NCBI RefSeq assembly: GCF_000255115.2
Contig: NC_018068.1
Location: 4,621,977 to 4,685,976 of the forward strand
Reading direction: 5' to 3'
DNA: 64,000 bases
From: Desulfosporosinus acidiphilus SJ4
Lineage (GTDB): Bacteria; Bacillota; Desulfitobacteriia; Desulfitobacteriales; Desulfitobacteriaceae
This document shows, piece by piece, positions 18,013-26,758 of this stretch (position 1 is its first letter; each line of letters starts with the position of its first letter). The position numbers were made by a program, and so were the translations under genes. Below the pieces are notes generated by a model that ran no database searches, was not told the origin of the DNA, and was given only the letters and a program-made list of their open reading frames with translations.

Positions 18013-18042
18013 ATTCTAGCACGCCCAAAGACTTTTTGGCAA
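18013..18042 (-). promoter_or_regulatory. amt-glnK promoter candidate
   Basis: TTGCCA (18037-18042) and TAGAAT (18013-18018) are spaced by 18 bp and read toward amt. This would give a leader of about 125 nt that includes the antiterminator and attenuator. Confidence 0.5.
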
Positions 18043-18231
18043 CCCCTAATTGTTAATGAATTTTGTATACCTGATCTTCTCTTCACTTGTCGCAAAAATA
18101 ATACTTATATAATAATTATTCTTCTAAAATGAGCAGATATAGAAATTCGCCCTCCTTCGGGTGATTCCATTTATGGTCCCCTAAATAACCTACACCAATA
18201 TACCAATATAATACAAAGTAAGTTCCCAAAC

Positions 18232-19536
18232 TTAGTGAAACTGATGTGCAAAACTCATAATAAATGGACCTATATATGGGTCATAAACATAATCTAAGAA
18301 CAAAAATAAAAACATCCCTACGGCCCCGCCGATCATCGAGCCATTGATCCGAATCCACTGCAGATCATTGCCTGCCTTTTCTTCTACAAAACGGTTCAAA
18401 TCTTCATTTGAGTAACTGGTAAGAGTTTCCCTGACGATCGTTCCTATTTCGTGGTGCTCATTTTGAATGGCCTGACATACGATGTCTATGACCAAAGTAT
18501 TAAGCTGCACTTGAAGAGGTTTATTGTTCAATAAATCATGCCAGCCTTGCCGGACATAAGGACCGACCAGGTTATTCAGCGTTTCCGAATCAGTTGAAGC
18601 GGTATCTAAGGTTATGCGCAGAACCTTTGTTAAGAGTTCCTTGAGAAACTCTTCATGCAATAGCTCCTTCTTCCATAGTTCAAGTTGATCCCTGAAGTTA
18701 GGATCGATCATTAACGAATCCAGATTCTTTACTAAGCTTTTCTTTAAGGTTAAGCGCAAGGGATCTGCAGGATCATTAAACTTGCGCAAGGTAAGCAGAA
18801 GCTCAATATGCAGAGCATCTGCCGCTTCTTCCATGTTCAACCCATCGGACATTTCTACGAAACCCAATAACGTTCGGAAAATTGACCCGCCGTTGCCTAG
18901 TTTTTCAGCTTTGATGGTCTCCAGATAATTTAGAATAACCAGGCGGGTCTCTGCTTCTGAGGCCTTTTCCCAGAGCAGTTCAGTCAAGCGGTCCAAGCCT
19001 TGATCAAGATACCCCTTAGTTAAAGCCCAGCGGCTTAACTTCTCCGCCCAAGGGGCCAGAGTCCATTTCTCTGCATTCTTTTGAAGCAACTCTGCTAATT
19101 TCTCAGCCAAAGCGCCGGGGTCCTGTTTTCCCGCCAAGCCTTGAATTAAGAGTGTTGTTTTATCCGCTAAATAGGCTGCCCCGCCTCTTCTTTCCACGAA
19201 CTGTATAAGTCCGTCCAGGAAGTCAATTCCTGAGATTTTTCGGCGAATTAAATCCATATGTAATAGTTCTGTTTGTACCATCCCGGCAACTGCCTCAATG
19301 AGCTTCACGCGATTACGGGGGATGAGTTCTGTGTGATAGCCCCAACCCAAAGGTTTCTTAAATATGGCAGTGACAGCAAACCAATCGGCAATTCCACCTA
19401 CCAACGCCGCTTCGAGCATGAAATTCAGAAGCTGAAGTTCAACAATATCCGGGTACCGGTGTTTTAGCAGAACAGAGCCTAAAAAGCCGATAAAGACTAT
19501 CGAAAGTGTAATATTGGCTTTCTTGCGATAATTCAT
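18232..19536 (-). CDS. DUF445 membrane protein (second of tandem pair)
   Basis: This 434-residue DUF445 (YheB/YtnA-like) protein has a hydrophobic N-terminus (NITLSIVFIGFLGSVLL). It shows the family pattern GGIADWFAVTAIFKKPLGWGYHTELIPRNR, a long helical middle and a C-terminal membrane hairpin preceded by EEKAGNDLQWIRINGSMIGG. The function is unknown. The start ATG overlaps the stop of the preceding DUF445 gene by four bases, so the two are co-translated. About one third of residues match its partner over the conserved N- and C-terminal blocks by eye, suggesting an old tandem duplication and perhaps a heteromeric complex. Confidence 0.85.
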   Translation of the reverse strand: MNYRKKANITLSIVFIGFLGSVLLKHRYPDIVELQLLNFMLEAALVGGIADWFAVTAIFKKPLGWGYHTELIPRNRVKLIEAVAGMVQTELLHMDLIRRKISGIDFLDGLIQFVERRGGAAYLADKTTLLIQGLAGKQDPGALAEKLAELLQKNAEKWTLAPWAEKLSRWALTKGYLDQGLDRLTELLWEKASEAETRLVILNYLETIKAEKLGNGGSIFRTLLGFVEMSDGLNMEEAADALHIELLLTLRKFNDPADPLRLTLKKSLVKNLDSLMIDPNFRDQLELWKKELLHEEFLKELLTKVLRITLDTASTDSETLNNLVGPYVRQGWHDLLNNKPLQVQLNTLVIDIVCQAIQNEHHEIGTIVRETLTSYSNEDLNRFVEEKAGNDLQWIRINGSMIGGAVGMFLFLFLDYVYDPYIGPFIMSFAHQFH

Positions 19537-20789
19537 CGAAATACCATCCCCAATACATAAATAAGCATACCCACTAAACCGCCCACGATGGATCCGTTGA
19601 TCCGAATCATTTGCAAGTCATTGCCCGCCTTCTCTTCAATGAGCCTGACGAGCCTATCATCGGTTAAGGGATATAAGCCTTCCCGAACCATTCGTCCAAT
19701 AAAATCATGATGAACTTCAATCTGCTTCTGAAGGAAGTCCTGAATTTCCCCGTTCAAAGTTTTTCTGAAGGCAGGCTTATGCTTAAGTAATTCCAGATTT
19801 TGATCCCAGTTGTCCCGCAGCTTCTTCATTCCGCGTTCAATACCGGTTGAAATAAAGTTAGGACCGGAACTTGCTACCCGCTCACTTTCTGCGTTTTCAG
19901 GTATGCTGTCAGCGGAGTACACATAAGTCAGAACCTTGGAGCAATATTCGGTGAACTTCTCTTGCATTTCCCGGTTAGTCTTTAAGTTCAAAACTACGTT
20001 ATGCAGCGATTCCTTCAGCCATTGCTCGACGGTACCATCTTGTAAGGCAGTCTTGCCTTTGTCTATTAAGCCTTGAGCAAGGACGTCCGGTGAAGGTAAA
20101 AACTTACCAACAAGTTTCCGCGTTGGGTTATTGGCACCATACCTCGTTATAGCTGCATCCACCATCTTTGTCAAAGCTCTATTTGCCGAGGGTTGAGCAA
20201 GAAACTCTCTCATGGCCCCACAAAAGGTTTTCAGCAAATAATCTATCTCACCATGTTCCAGAGAAAATTCTAAAACATCACCGAAAATTCGAGAAAGCTC
20301 AAAACTGCTCAGATTATCTTGAAAGAGCCCCATGAGAGATTGGGAAATAGGTTTTGTATCCAAGCTGCGGATGAAATTCTCACTTAAATCCGCAAGCAAT
20401 TCCTTGGCCGAGTCCTTAACTTCATCCTGCTGAAAGACTTTGATTAATGCCCCTGCAAAGTCCCAAATTGTTAACTTTCTCTTGAGCACTTCTTGCGTCA
20501 ACAATTCATCCTGAACCATATCTGCTAAGGCATCAAAAATCCTTTCGCGATTCCGGGGAATAATCTCCGTACGCAATATCTTGCTAGGTTTTATTCCCAG
20601 GGGCCGGCGAAATAAAGCCGTTACTGCAAACCAATCGGCAAGTCCCCCGATCATCCCTGCACTGCATCCGCTGGAGATCAGTCCGCCTACAAAACTTGTT
20701 GCGTGAAAAGGATAGCTTAACAAAAACCCTAAGGTGATTCCCCCTAGGGTAAGATTAGCGCTTTGGGTGTTATTGATTTTTTTGACCAT
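19533..20789 (-). CDS. DUF445 membrane protein (first of tandem pair)
   Basis: This 418-residue DUF445 protein has an N-terminal membrane region (NLTLGGITLGFLLSYPF). The GGLADWFAVTALFRRPLGIKPSKILRTEIIPRNRE block, the central helical domain and the terminal EEKAGNDLQMIRINGSIVGGLVGMLIYV are all present. The start ATG has AGGTGG four bases upstream. It forms a two-gene operon with the following DUF445 gene. The function is unknown. The shared block ADWFAVTA lies near the first membrane segment in both. Confidence 0.85.
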   Translation of the reverse strand: MVKKINNTQSANLTLGGITLGFLLSYPFHATSFVGGLISSGCSAGMIGGLADWFAVTALFRRPLGIKPSKILRTEIIPRNRERIFDALADMVQDELLTQEVLKRKLTIWDFAGALIKVFQQDEVKDSAKELLADLSENFIRSLDTKPISQSLMGLFQDNLSSFELSRIFGDVLEFSLEHGEIDYLLKTFCGAMREFLAQPSANRALTKMVDAAITRYGANNPTRKLVGKFLPSPDVLAQGLIDKGKTALQDGTVEQWLKESLHNVVLNLKTNREMQEKFTEYCSKVLTYVYSADSIPENAESERVASSGPNFISTGIERGMKKLRDNWDQNLELLKHKPAFRKTLNGEIQDFLQKQIEVHHDFIGRMVREGLYPLTDDRLVRLIEEKAGNDLQMIRINGSIVGGLVGMLIYVLGMVFR

Positions 20790-20860
20790 AAAACCACCTA
20801 CAATTAAGGATTAAGTTTATGCCGGAAGAATAAAACTTCTTCCCTATTTTATTCTATTTT

Positions 20861-22048
20861 CTAGTCTTGTACCAGAGGTCTAGGAATATTGACACTTATT
20901 TTAGGTCCCGCCACCAGAACAACAAGCACTAAAAGAGCTGCCCCGGCAACATAGGGAAAACCCATGTTCAAACCAAAAAGGGCCCCGCCTGTCAAAGGCC
21001 CGAGGATTCTTCCCAGGCTGGCGAAGGATTGGAAAAGCCCAAGGGACATTCCTTGTCCCTGATTGCTTTGTTTGGAGACAAGACTTGAACTTGTGGGAAC
21101 CATTAAGGAATTCCCCACCATAAAGATGACTGTTGCGGAAACTAAAAAAATAATATTTTTAGCATCAGCCGTAATAATGATGGACAATAGCCCAAGAGCG
21201 CATAGAAGTGCCCCTGTATTGACAAGTTTTGCATCTCCAAAGGTTTTGGCTAGTTTTCCGATAAGTCCTCCCTGTACAATCACAGCAAAGATACCTAAGA
21301 TTGCAAAGGTGATTCCCATATCAGTTGGGCCGAAACCTACTTTAGCTGAAGCTAATAAGGCAAAGGTGCTCTCAAACATAGACATTGTGAAGTTTAAAGT
21401 GAAGTTAAACGCGAAAAGAAAAAATAGCGGGTCTTTAAGCACCTGGGGTGTGAGCCTGGCTCTCTTTCGACCTTGACCCTTATTCATTTCTTTAAGAGAT
21501 TCCGGCAAGAAAATCCAGGTAAAGGGAAGGAGCAATAAGGCCAGTCCGCCAGCCACAAAAAAGGGCAGCGAGAAACTATATTTTCCTAAGAAACCTCCCA
21601 AAGCAGGGCCGAAAATCATTCCCATGCCCATAGCCGCACCGATCATCCCCATTCCCTTTGAACGGTCTGCTCCTTCTGTAATATCCGCCAAGTAGGCCAT
21701 TGCTGTCGGGAGCGTCGCGGAGGAAACGATTCCGGCCAGAGCACGAAGAATAATCAAAACATAAAGATTGTTGACCATGCCAAACATCAAAAAGGTCACG
21801 CCATAGCCGAACAATCCCAGAAGAATTACCGGGCGCCTCCCGATTCCATCGGAAAGTTTACCCCAAACAGGAGCAAAAATAAATTGCATAATTGAATACG
21901 CGGACATAAAAACTCCAAGGGCAAAGGCACCACCGCCAAGTTTGCTTACCAAAAACGGAAGAATCGGAACGACAATCCCAAACCCTACCATGACTAAAAA
22001 CTGAATAATAAACAATATCGCCATAGGCCCCATCATTTTCTTGTTCAT
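20861..22048 (-). CDS. MFS drug-efflux transporter (DHA1 type)
   Basis: This is a 395-residue twelve-helix major facilitator. The helix 2-3 loop motif A is GKLSDGIGRRPVILLGLFGYG, and motif C-like GAAMGMGMIFGPALGGFLG in helix 5 marks a drug/H+ antiporter. The start is ATG 22046-22048 with AGGAG seven bases upstream, not the in-frame TTG two codons earlier. A MarR-family regulator gene lies directly upstream on the same strand (about 130 bp), a common arrangement for substrate-induced efflux. The substrate is unknown. Confidence 0.88.
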   Translation of the reverse strand: MNKKMMGPMAILFIIQFLVMVGFGIVVPILPFLVSKLGGGAFALGVFMSAYSIMQFIFAPVWGKLSDGIGRRPVILLGLFGYGVTFLMFGMVNNLYVLIILRALAGIVSSATLPTAMAYLADITEGADRSKGMGMIGAAMGMGMIFGPALGGFLGKYSFSLPFFVAGGLALLLLPFTWIFLPESLKEMNKGQGRKRARLTPQVLKDPLFFLFAFNFTLNFTMSMFESTFALLASAKVGFGPTDMGITFAILGIFAVIVQGGLIGKLAKTFGDAKLVNTGALLCALGLLSIIITADAKNIIFLVSATVIFMVGNSLMVPTSSSLVSKQSNQGQGMSLGLFQSFASLGRILGPLTGGALFGLNMGFPYVAGAALLVLVVLVAGPKISVNIPRPLVQD

Positions 22049-22178
22049 CTGCAAACTCCTATTTCTTCCTTGACATTATTCGTCTACTTTATCAATCTAT
22101 CACAAAATCTTTGCTCCACAAAAATTACAACTAAAGTATTTCCTTCTCAGGGCCTATTCATTAAAGAGGCCTATTTGT

Positions 22179-22673
22179 CTATAATTCCGTTTTTAACTCT
22201 GTTTCTAATTCTGTTTCTAATTCAGCCAAAACCTTGTTTAATTGTTCCAACGATTTGTTCAGATCTGTAAGATATAAGCCATCGAATTTATGCAGCAAGC
22301 AGCCAAATTTTTTCTTCCGCTCTTTTTCTAAAATCACGAGCGTTTCTTTACCTTGGGGCGCAAGTTCTATAAGTACGACTCTGCGGTCTTCCTCGCTGCG
22401 AGTTCGCCTGATCAGTCCTAACTTATACAAGCGATCCACAAAACCCGTCACAGCACCCAGGGTAATCCCAAATTTCTGAGCAATGTCTGAAGGAGTACAA
22501 GTTCCTTTATGCTCCAGAAATTTAAGGAAAATCATTTGATGCACGGAAATCTCGCTTGATGTCAACATTAAGAAACTCTGATACCTTTTCCAGACTCTTC
22601 TGAACAAATCATCTGTTTCTTCCATAAGTTTCATCTTCTGATCCCGAATCACAGCCTCACACTCCCTCATCAT
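22179..22673 (-). CDS. MarR-family transcriptional regulator
   Basis: This 164-residue winged-helix repressor has a recognition-helix region CTPSDIAQKFGITLGAVTGFVDRLYKLGLI and a wing RRTRSEEDRRVVLIELAPQGKE. The C-terminus is an unusual Glu/Leu/Thr repeat (ELETELETELKTEL) encoded by short near-repeats. The first ATG pair (22668-22673) has no good ribosome-binding site. A GTG at 22650-22652 has AGGGAG nine bases upstream and may be the true start. It probably controls the MFS gene immediately downstream. Confidence 0.85.
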   Translation of the reverse strand: MMRECEAVIRDQKMKLMEETDDLFRRVWKRYQSFLMLTSSEISVHQMIFLKFLEHKGTCTPSDIAQKFGITLGAVTGFVDRLYKLGLIRRTRSEEDRRVVLIELAPQGKETLVILEKERKKKFGCLLHKFDGLYLTDLNKSLEQLNKVLAELETELETELKTEL

Positions 22674-22735
22674 GGAAGAGTTTTGATCCTAACTTATTAT
22701 AAGCACCATAAATAGTTTAGGTCAATAACTATGTC

Positions 22736-22779
22736 AAGCGTGTCAGGAGGACGGTCCTTTTGACACCTTTGACACGCTT
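22736..22779. repeat. REP-like palindrome abutting the acyl-CoA dehydrogenase stop
   Basis: Perfect 10-bp arms AAGCGTGTCA/TGACACGCTT enclose GGAGGACGGTCCTTTTGACACC. The inner GGACGGT.CTTTTGACAC resembles the GGGACGGTTCTTCTGTCTC unit at 28590-28626. There is no T-run, so it is more like a repetitive extragenic palindrome than a terminator. Confidence 0.6.
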
Positions 22780-24017
22780 TATTCGTATACCTTTTCTTCG
22801 TTGAGATGTGCGTTTTGGGCGTCTTCTTCTATGGCACGGTGGTTTTGCATTTGGGTGTGGAGCTCTTTGTAATATTCATGCTGAATAATCAGATTCATTA
22901 CTTCATTGGTTCCTGTCCAGATCATAATTAAGCGAGTGTCCCGCAATAGCCGCTCCACGGGAAAGACGTTCGTGTATCCAATGCCGCCCATCATCTGCAT
23001 GGCATCGTTGACTACAGCCCATGCTGTTTCCGTCGCGAATTTCTTGGCCTCCGACACCATCCGGCGGCCTTGGGATGATGGAATTCCAGAATCTATAGCT
23101 TTCGCGGCTGCATAGACCAGGGAACGAGCAGCATCCAATCGTGTAATGGAGTCGGCAACTTTGAAACTCACGCCTTGAAAATCTTTAATCTTCTGTCCAA
23201 AGGCTTTGCGTTTTGTACTATAAAGAGCTGCGACTTCAAGGGCAGCCCTTGCCATCCCCAATGCCCCTGCTGCGCTGGTCATTCTTTCCGGAATCATCAT
23301 CTGATAGAAAATTTCCGCAGCACCATGTTCCTTCCCTAAAAGATTGGCCCTCGGAACTCTTACATTCTTAAATACAACCCTTCCCGCTCCTCCTCCGCGG
23401 GTGCCCATCAGTCCATAGACGTGGGCGACTTCTACGCCCGGGCCCCTGTCAACGATAAAAGCACTCATACTTTCATGAGACTTGCCTTCAGGATTTGTCT
23501 TGGCATAAACCATAAAATAATCTGCGCCCTCTGCACCCACCACAAAGCGCTTCTGTCCGTTAAGTATGTAATCATCACCATCTTTTACAGCGATCGTCGT
23601 TGCCCCAAAGAAATCAGACCCTCCCCGGGGTTCCGTCAAAGCTTCAGCAGTATAACGGGTCCCCTCCAGGGTCGGCTTTAGGTATCGAAGTTTAAGATCT
23701 TCCGAACCGAAACGAGAAATTGCTTCGCCTACAATTGAAGGTAATGAATAAAGACAGGCCAAACTCGTTCCTAAAACGCCGATTTCCTCCAGAACCCCTA
23801 TTTCATCGACCCATCCCAGTCCCCGGCCTCCGTACTCAGGCGCGAAGCGCAGACCCATAAGCTTAGCTTCTCCAAGTTTTTGAAGATATTCCACAGGATA
23901 AATTACTTTTTCTTCATCCATATCTAAAATTAATTGTTTAGGGACTTTTTCCTTAACGAAATTACTGGCCTCCTTCTGCAGTTGGAGTTGATCATCTGTC
24001 AGCAGAAAGTCAAACAT
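22779..24017 (-). CDS. Acyl-CoA dehydrogenase
   Basis: This 412-residue flavoprotein has the three acyl-CoA dehydrogenase domains. The N-terminal helical domain ([20 protein letters not shown]) is followed by the middle beta domain with [20 protein letters not shown], then the C-terminal helical domain with [21 protein letters not shown]. It ends with the FAD/ETF signature [20 protein letters not shown] and [13 protein letters not shown]. The catalytic Glu of short-chain enzymes lies in the IWTGTNEV region. It desaturates an acyl-CoA and passes electrons to ETF. No etfAB genes are adjacent. The start ATG has GGGGGAG upstream. The substrate chain type is not predictable. Confidence 0.92.
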   Translation of the reverse strand: MFDFLLTDDQLQLQKEASNFVKEKVPKQLILDMDEEKVIYPVEYLQKLGEAKLMGLRFAPEYGGRGLGWVDEIGVLEEIGVLGTSLACLYSLPSIVGEAISRFGSEDLKLRYLKPTLEGTRYTAEALTEPRGGSDFFGATTIAVKDGDDYILNGQKRFVVGAEGADYFMVYAKTNPEGKSHESMSAFIVDRGPGVEVAHVYGLMGTRGGGAGRVVFKNVRVPRANLLGKEHGAAEIFYQMMIPERMTSAAGALGMARAALEVAALYSTKRKAFGQKIKDFQGVSFKVADSITRLDAARSLVYAAAKAIDSGIPSSQGRRMVSEAKKFATETAWAVVNDAMQMMGGIGYTNVFPVERLLRDTRLIMIWTGTNEVMNLIIQHEYYKELHTQMQNHRAIEEDAQNAHLNEEKVYE

Positions 24018-24343
24018 TCTTTTTCTCCCCCTTATGATTCGTTAAATATAGTTCTTAACATTATTAATAGCTCTTAAATAACTCTCGCGCTACTTTGGAA
24101 TTGCCATCTGATTCCGATTAAACTTTGCGTTTTTCATCTCCTTTCCGCAAACCCCAGCAAATGAAAATAACCAATACAATTACGTCTCACTTGTTTGTAT
24201 ATTAGAAATATTCTTATAAAAATATTCTTACGTTTATTGACCTAAACGTCAAGTACAAGGGATAGGAAAAAATTGAATTCTTATAAGTATTTTTTTTATC
24301 AATGGGCAATCTATCTTTATGCTCTATTTGAAGGAGGATTCTT
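24018..24343. promoter_or_regulatory. Divergent regulatory region between acyl-CoA dehydrogenase and hydrogenase genes
   Basis: This is AT-rich DNA. It contains a palindrome TTGAC-CTAAAC-GTCAA at 24237-24252, the spacing of CRP/FNR-family sites, and two direct copies of AAATATTCTTA around 24205-24231. No gene is seen. It must hold promoters for both directions, but no clear -10/-35 pair stands out. Confidence 0.4.
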
Positions 24344-24856
24344 ATGTGCAGCAACCCTTCCCAATTATATAATCCTTATCAACAACTAGACCGGTACATT
24401 GACAGCCTTCCTTACAAAAAGGAAAACTTAATTGCCATCCTGCACCATGCTCAACAACTTTTTGGCTACTTACCGGATAAGGTCCAGAAGCATATAGCTC
24501 TTAAACTTGATATCCCTTCTGCTAAGGTTTACGGAGTTGTAAGTTTCTACTCCTTTTTCACCATGAAACCTCGCGGGAAGCATGTGGTGAATGTTTGTAT
24601 GGGGACTGCCTGTTTTGTACGCGGGTCGGAGAAACTGCAACAAGAAATTGAAAAACAACTGGGGATTAAAACCGGACAGACAACCGACGATGAACTCTTT
24701 TCACTGGATTCCTTGCGTTGTGTAGGGGCCTGCGGCCTCGCTCCTGTAATGATGGTCGATGGGAAAGTCTATGGGCGCCTTAAAGATCCGGAAGAAATCA
24801 AACAAATTTTAAATCAATACCGGGAACCCGCTTTGAAGGAAGGAACCTTATCATGA
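24344..24856 (+). CDS. hydC: NAD-linked [FeFe] hydrogenase, NuoE-like subunit (HydC/HndA)
   Basis: This is a 170-residue thioredoxin-like [2Fe-2S] protein. Ligand pairs lie in CMGTACFVRGSEKL and LRCVGACGLAP, as in the 24-kDa subunit of complex I. The N-terminal helical part (ENLIAILHHAQQLFGYLPDK) is typical. It is the smallest subunit of trimeric electron-bifurcating or NAD(P)-reducing hydrogenases. A strong GAAGGAGG precedes the ATG, and the stop overlaps the next start (ATGA). Gene order C-B-A matches known hydCBA/hndACD operons. Confidence 0.93.
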   Translation: MCSNPSQLYNPYQQLDRYIDSLPYKKENLIAILHHAQQLFGYLPDKVQKHIALKLDIPSAKVYGVVSFYSFFTMKPRGKHVVNVCMGTACFVRGSEKLQQEIEKQLGIKTGQTTDDELFSLDSLRCVGACGLAPVMMVDGKVYGRLKDPEEIKQILNQYREPALKEGTLS

Positions 24857-26736
24857 AACTTAAAACGCTTGAAGATCTCAACACCCTTAAAGCCGAACAT
24901 CAGGTTCTCCTTCAAAACCGGCGAACTGACCATCCTATTTCAATCGCTGATGCCCAGGGATTGCCAAGACAAGTCATGGTCTGCGGGGGAACAGGCTGCC
25001 ATGCCTCCGATAGTCCTGAAATTGTGGATGAATTTCAAAAAGAACTTAAGCGGCGCGGGCTCTCTGAGCAAATTCACGTTCTGCAAACGGGATGTTTTGG
25101 CTTCTGTGAAAAAGGACCAATTCTTGAAGTTCACCCCGACAATGTTCTTTACCTTGAGGTTTCCCCCAAGGATGTTCCGGATATTATTGAAGAACACTTC
25201 GTTCAAGGCAAACCCCTCGAACGCCTGCTCTATAAAGATCCCAATACAGAAAAGCCTATCATCTCAGACCTTCCTTTCTATCACAGTCAAATGCGAATTG
25301 CCCTGCGCAACTGCAGCTTAATTTCGCCTGAGGATATAAAGGAATATATTGCCGTTGACGGATACCAAGCCTTGTCCAAAGTCTTATTCGAAATGACTCC
25401 TGAGACGGTGGTTGACGTTATCAAAAAAAGCGGTCTGCGCGGGCGCGGCGGCGGGGGATTTCCAACCGGCGTGAAGTGGGAACTGGCTCGAAACAATGAA
25501 GCAAATCAGCGTTACATTATCTGCAACGCTGACGAGGGTGATCCCGGTGCCTTTATGGACCGTTCAATTCTCGAAGGGGATCCTCATACGGTATTAGAAG
25601 CAATGCTGATCGCCGGCTATACCATCGGGTCCTCCCACGGCTTTATCTATATACGCGCTGAATATCCCCTGGCTATACACCGCTTAGAAACTGCCATTAA
25701 ACAAGCAAAACAGTATGGGTTGCTCGGTAAAGAAATATTGGGCAGTACTTTTTGTTTTGATATTGAAATCAAATACGGCGCAGGAGCGTTTGTCTGCGGA
25801 GAAGAAACGGCCCTCATCCATTCTATCGAGGGAGCCCGCGGCGAACCTTCAGTTAAACCACCCTTTCCCGCTGAGCAAGGGCTCTGGGGGAAGCCCACAT
25901 GTGTCAATAATGTAGAAACCTTGGCCAACATTCCCCCCATTATTTTAAAAGGGGCTGAATGGTATGCCGGAATTGGCACTGAAAAAAGCAAAGGAACAAA
26001 GGTCTTCGCTTTAGCCGGAAAGGTCAATAACGTTGGTCTGGTAGAAGTCCCTATGGGGACGACGCTGCGGCAGATCATTTTTGATATCGGCGGAGGAATT
26101 AAGCATCATAAGACCTTTAAAGCTGCCCAAACGGGAGGGCCCTCAGGTGGATGTATCCCCACAAAATATTTAGACACCCCCATTGATTATGAATCCTTAA
26201 TCGCCATTGGTTCCATGATGGGGTCCGGCGGTCTGATCGTAATGGACGAGAGCGATTGCATGGTTAATATCGCTAAGTTCTATTTGGAATTCACGGTGGA
26301 TGAATCTTGCGGCCGCTGTACGGCTTGCCGGGTGGGTACGAAACGCCTCCATGAAATCCTAACTAAAATAACCGAAGGAAAAGGAAATCTTGATGATCTG
26401 GATCAACTGGTCAAATTAGGCAAAACCATTAAAGATTCCTCTCTTTGCGGGCTGGGGCAAAGTGCACCTAATCCGGTTCTTTCTACCATTGAATATTTTC
26501 GGGACGAATACATAGCCCATATCGTTGATAAAACTTGTCCGGCAGGTGTTTGCAAAAGTTTGCTTAAATTTGATATTACCGATAAATGCAAGGGATGTAC
26601 CCTTTGTGCTAAGAACTGTCCGGCAGGCTGCATCACAGGAACACCTAAAGAGCTGCACAGCATTGACCAAGAACGCTGCTTAAAATGCGGGGCCTGCCTG
26701 GAAAATTGCCGTTTCGACGCTATTATTCGCCATTAA
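24853..26736 (+). CDS. hydB: NAD-linked [FeFe] hydrogenase, NuoF-like flavin subunit (HydB/HndC)
   Basis: This is a 627-residue subunit. An N-terminal thioredoxin-like [2Fe-2S] domain (GGTGCHASDSPE, TGCFGFCEKGP) precedes the FMN/NAD domain with GLRGRGGGGFPTGVKWE and GAGAFVCGEETALI. The [4Fe-4S] SLBB/NuoF motif ESCGRCTACRVGT follows. A C-terminal ferredoxin domain has two clusters (CKGCTLCAKNCPAGC, CLKCGACLENCRFDA). It binds FMN and NAD(P)H and is the site of flavin-linked electron transfer, in bifurcating enzymes together with ferredoxin. It is translationally coupled to the NuoE-like gene. Bifurcating and simple NAD(P)-linked function cannot be separated from sequence alone. Confidence 0.94.
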   Translation: MKLKTLEDLNTLKAEHQVLLQNRRTDHPISIADAQGLPRQVMVCGGTGCHASDSPEIVDEFQKELKRRGLSEQIHVLQTGCFGFCEKGPILEVHPDNVLYLEVSPKDVPDIIEEHFVQGKPLERLLYKDPNTEKPIISDLPFYHSQMRIALRNCSLISPEDIKEYIAVDGYQALSKVLFEMTPETVVDVIKKSGLRGRGGGGFPTGVKWELARNNEANQRYIICNADEGDPGAFMDRSILEGDPHTVLEAMLIAGYTIGSSHGFIYIRAEYPLAIHRLETAIKQAKQYGLLGKEILGSTFCFDIEIKYGAGAFVCGEETALIHSIEGARGEPSVKPPFPAEQGLWGKPTCVNNVETLANIPPIILKGAEWYAGIGTEKSKGTKVFALAGKVNNVGLVEVPMGTTLRQIIFDIGGGIKHHKTFKAAQTGGPSGGCIPTKYLDTPIDYESLIAIGSMMGSGGLIVMDESDCMVNIAKFYLEFTVDESCGRCTACRVGTKRLHEILTKITEGKGNLDDLDQLVKLGKTIKDSSLCGLGQSAPNPVLSTIEYFRDEYIAHIVDKTCPAGVCKSLLKFDITDKCKGCTLCAKNCPAGCITGTPKELHSIDQERCLKCGACLENCRFDAIIRH

Positions 26737-26758
26737 GCCCCCAGAAGGAGGACTCCCT

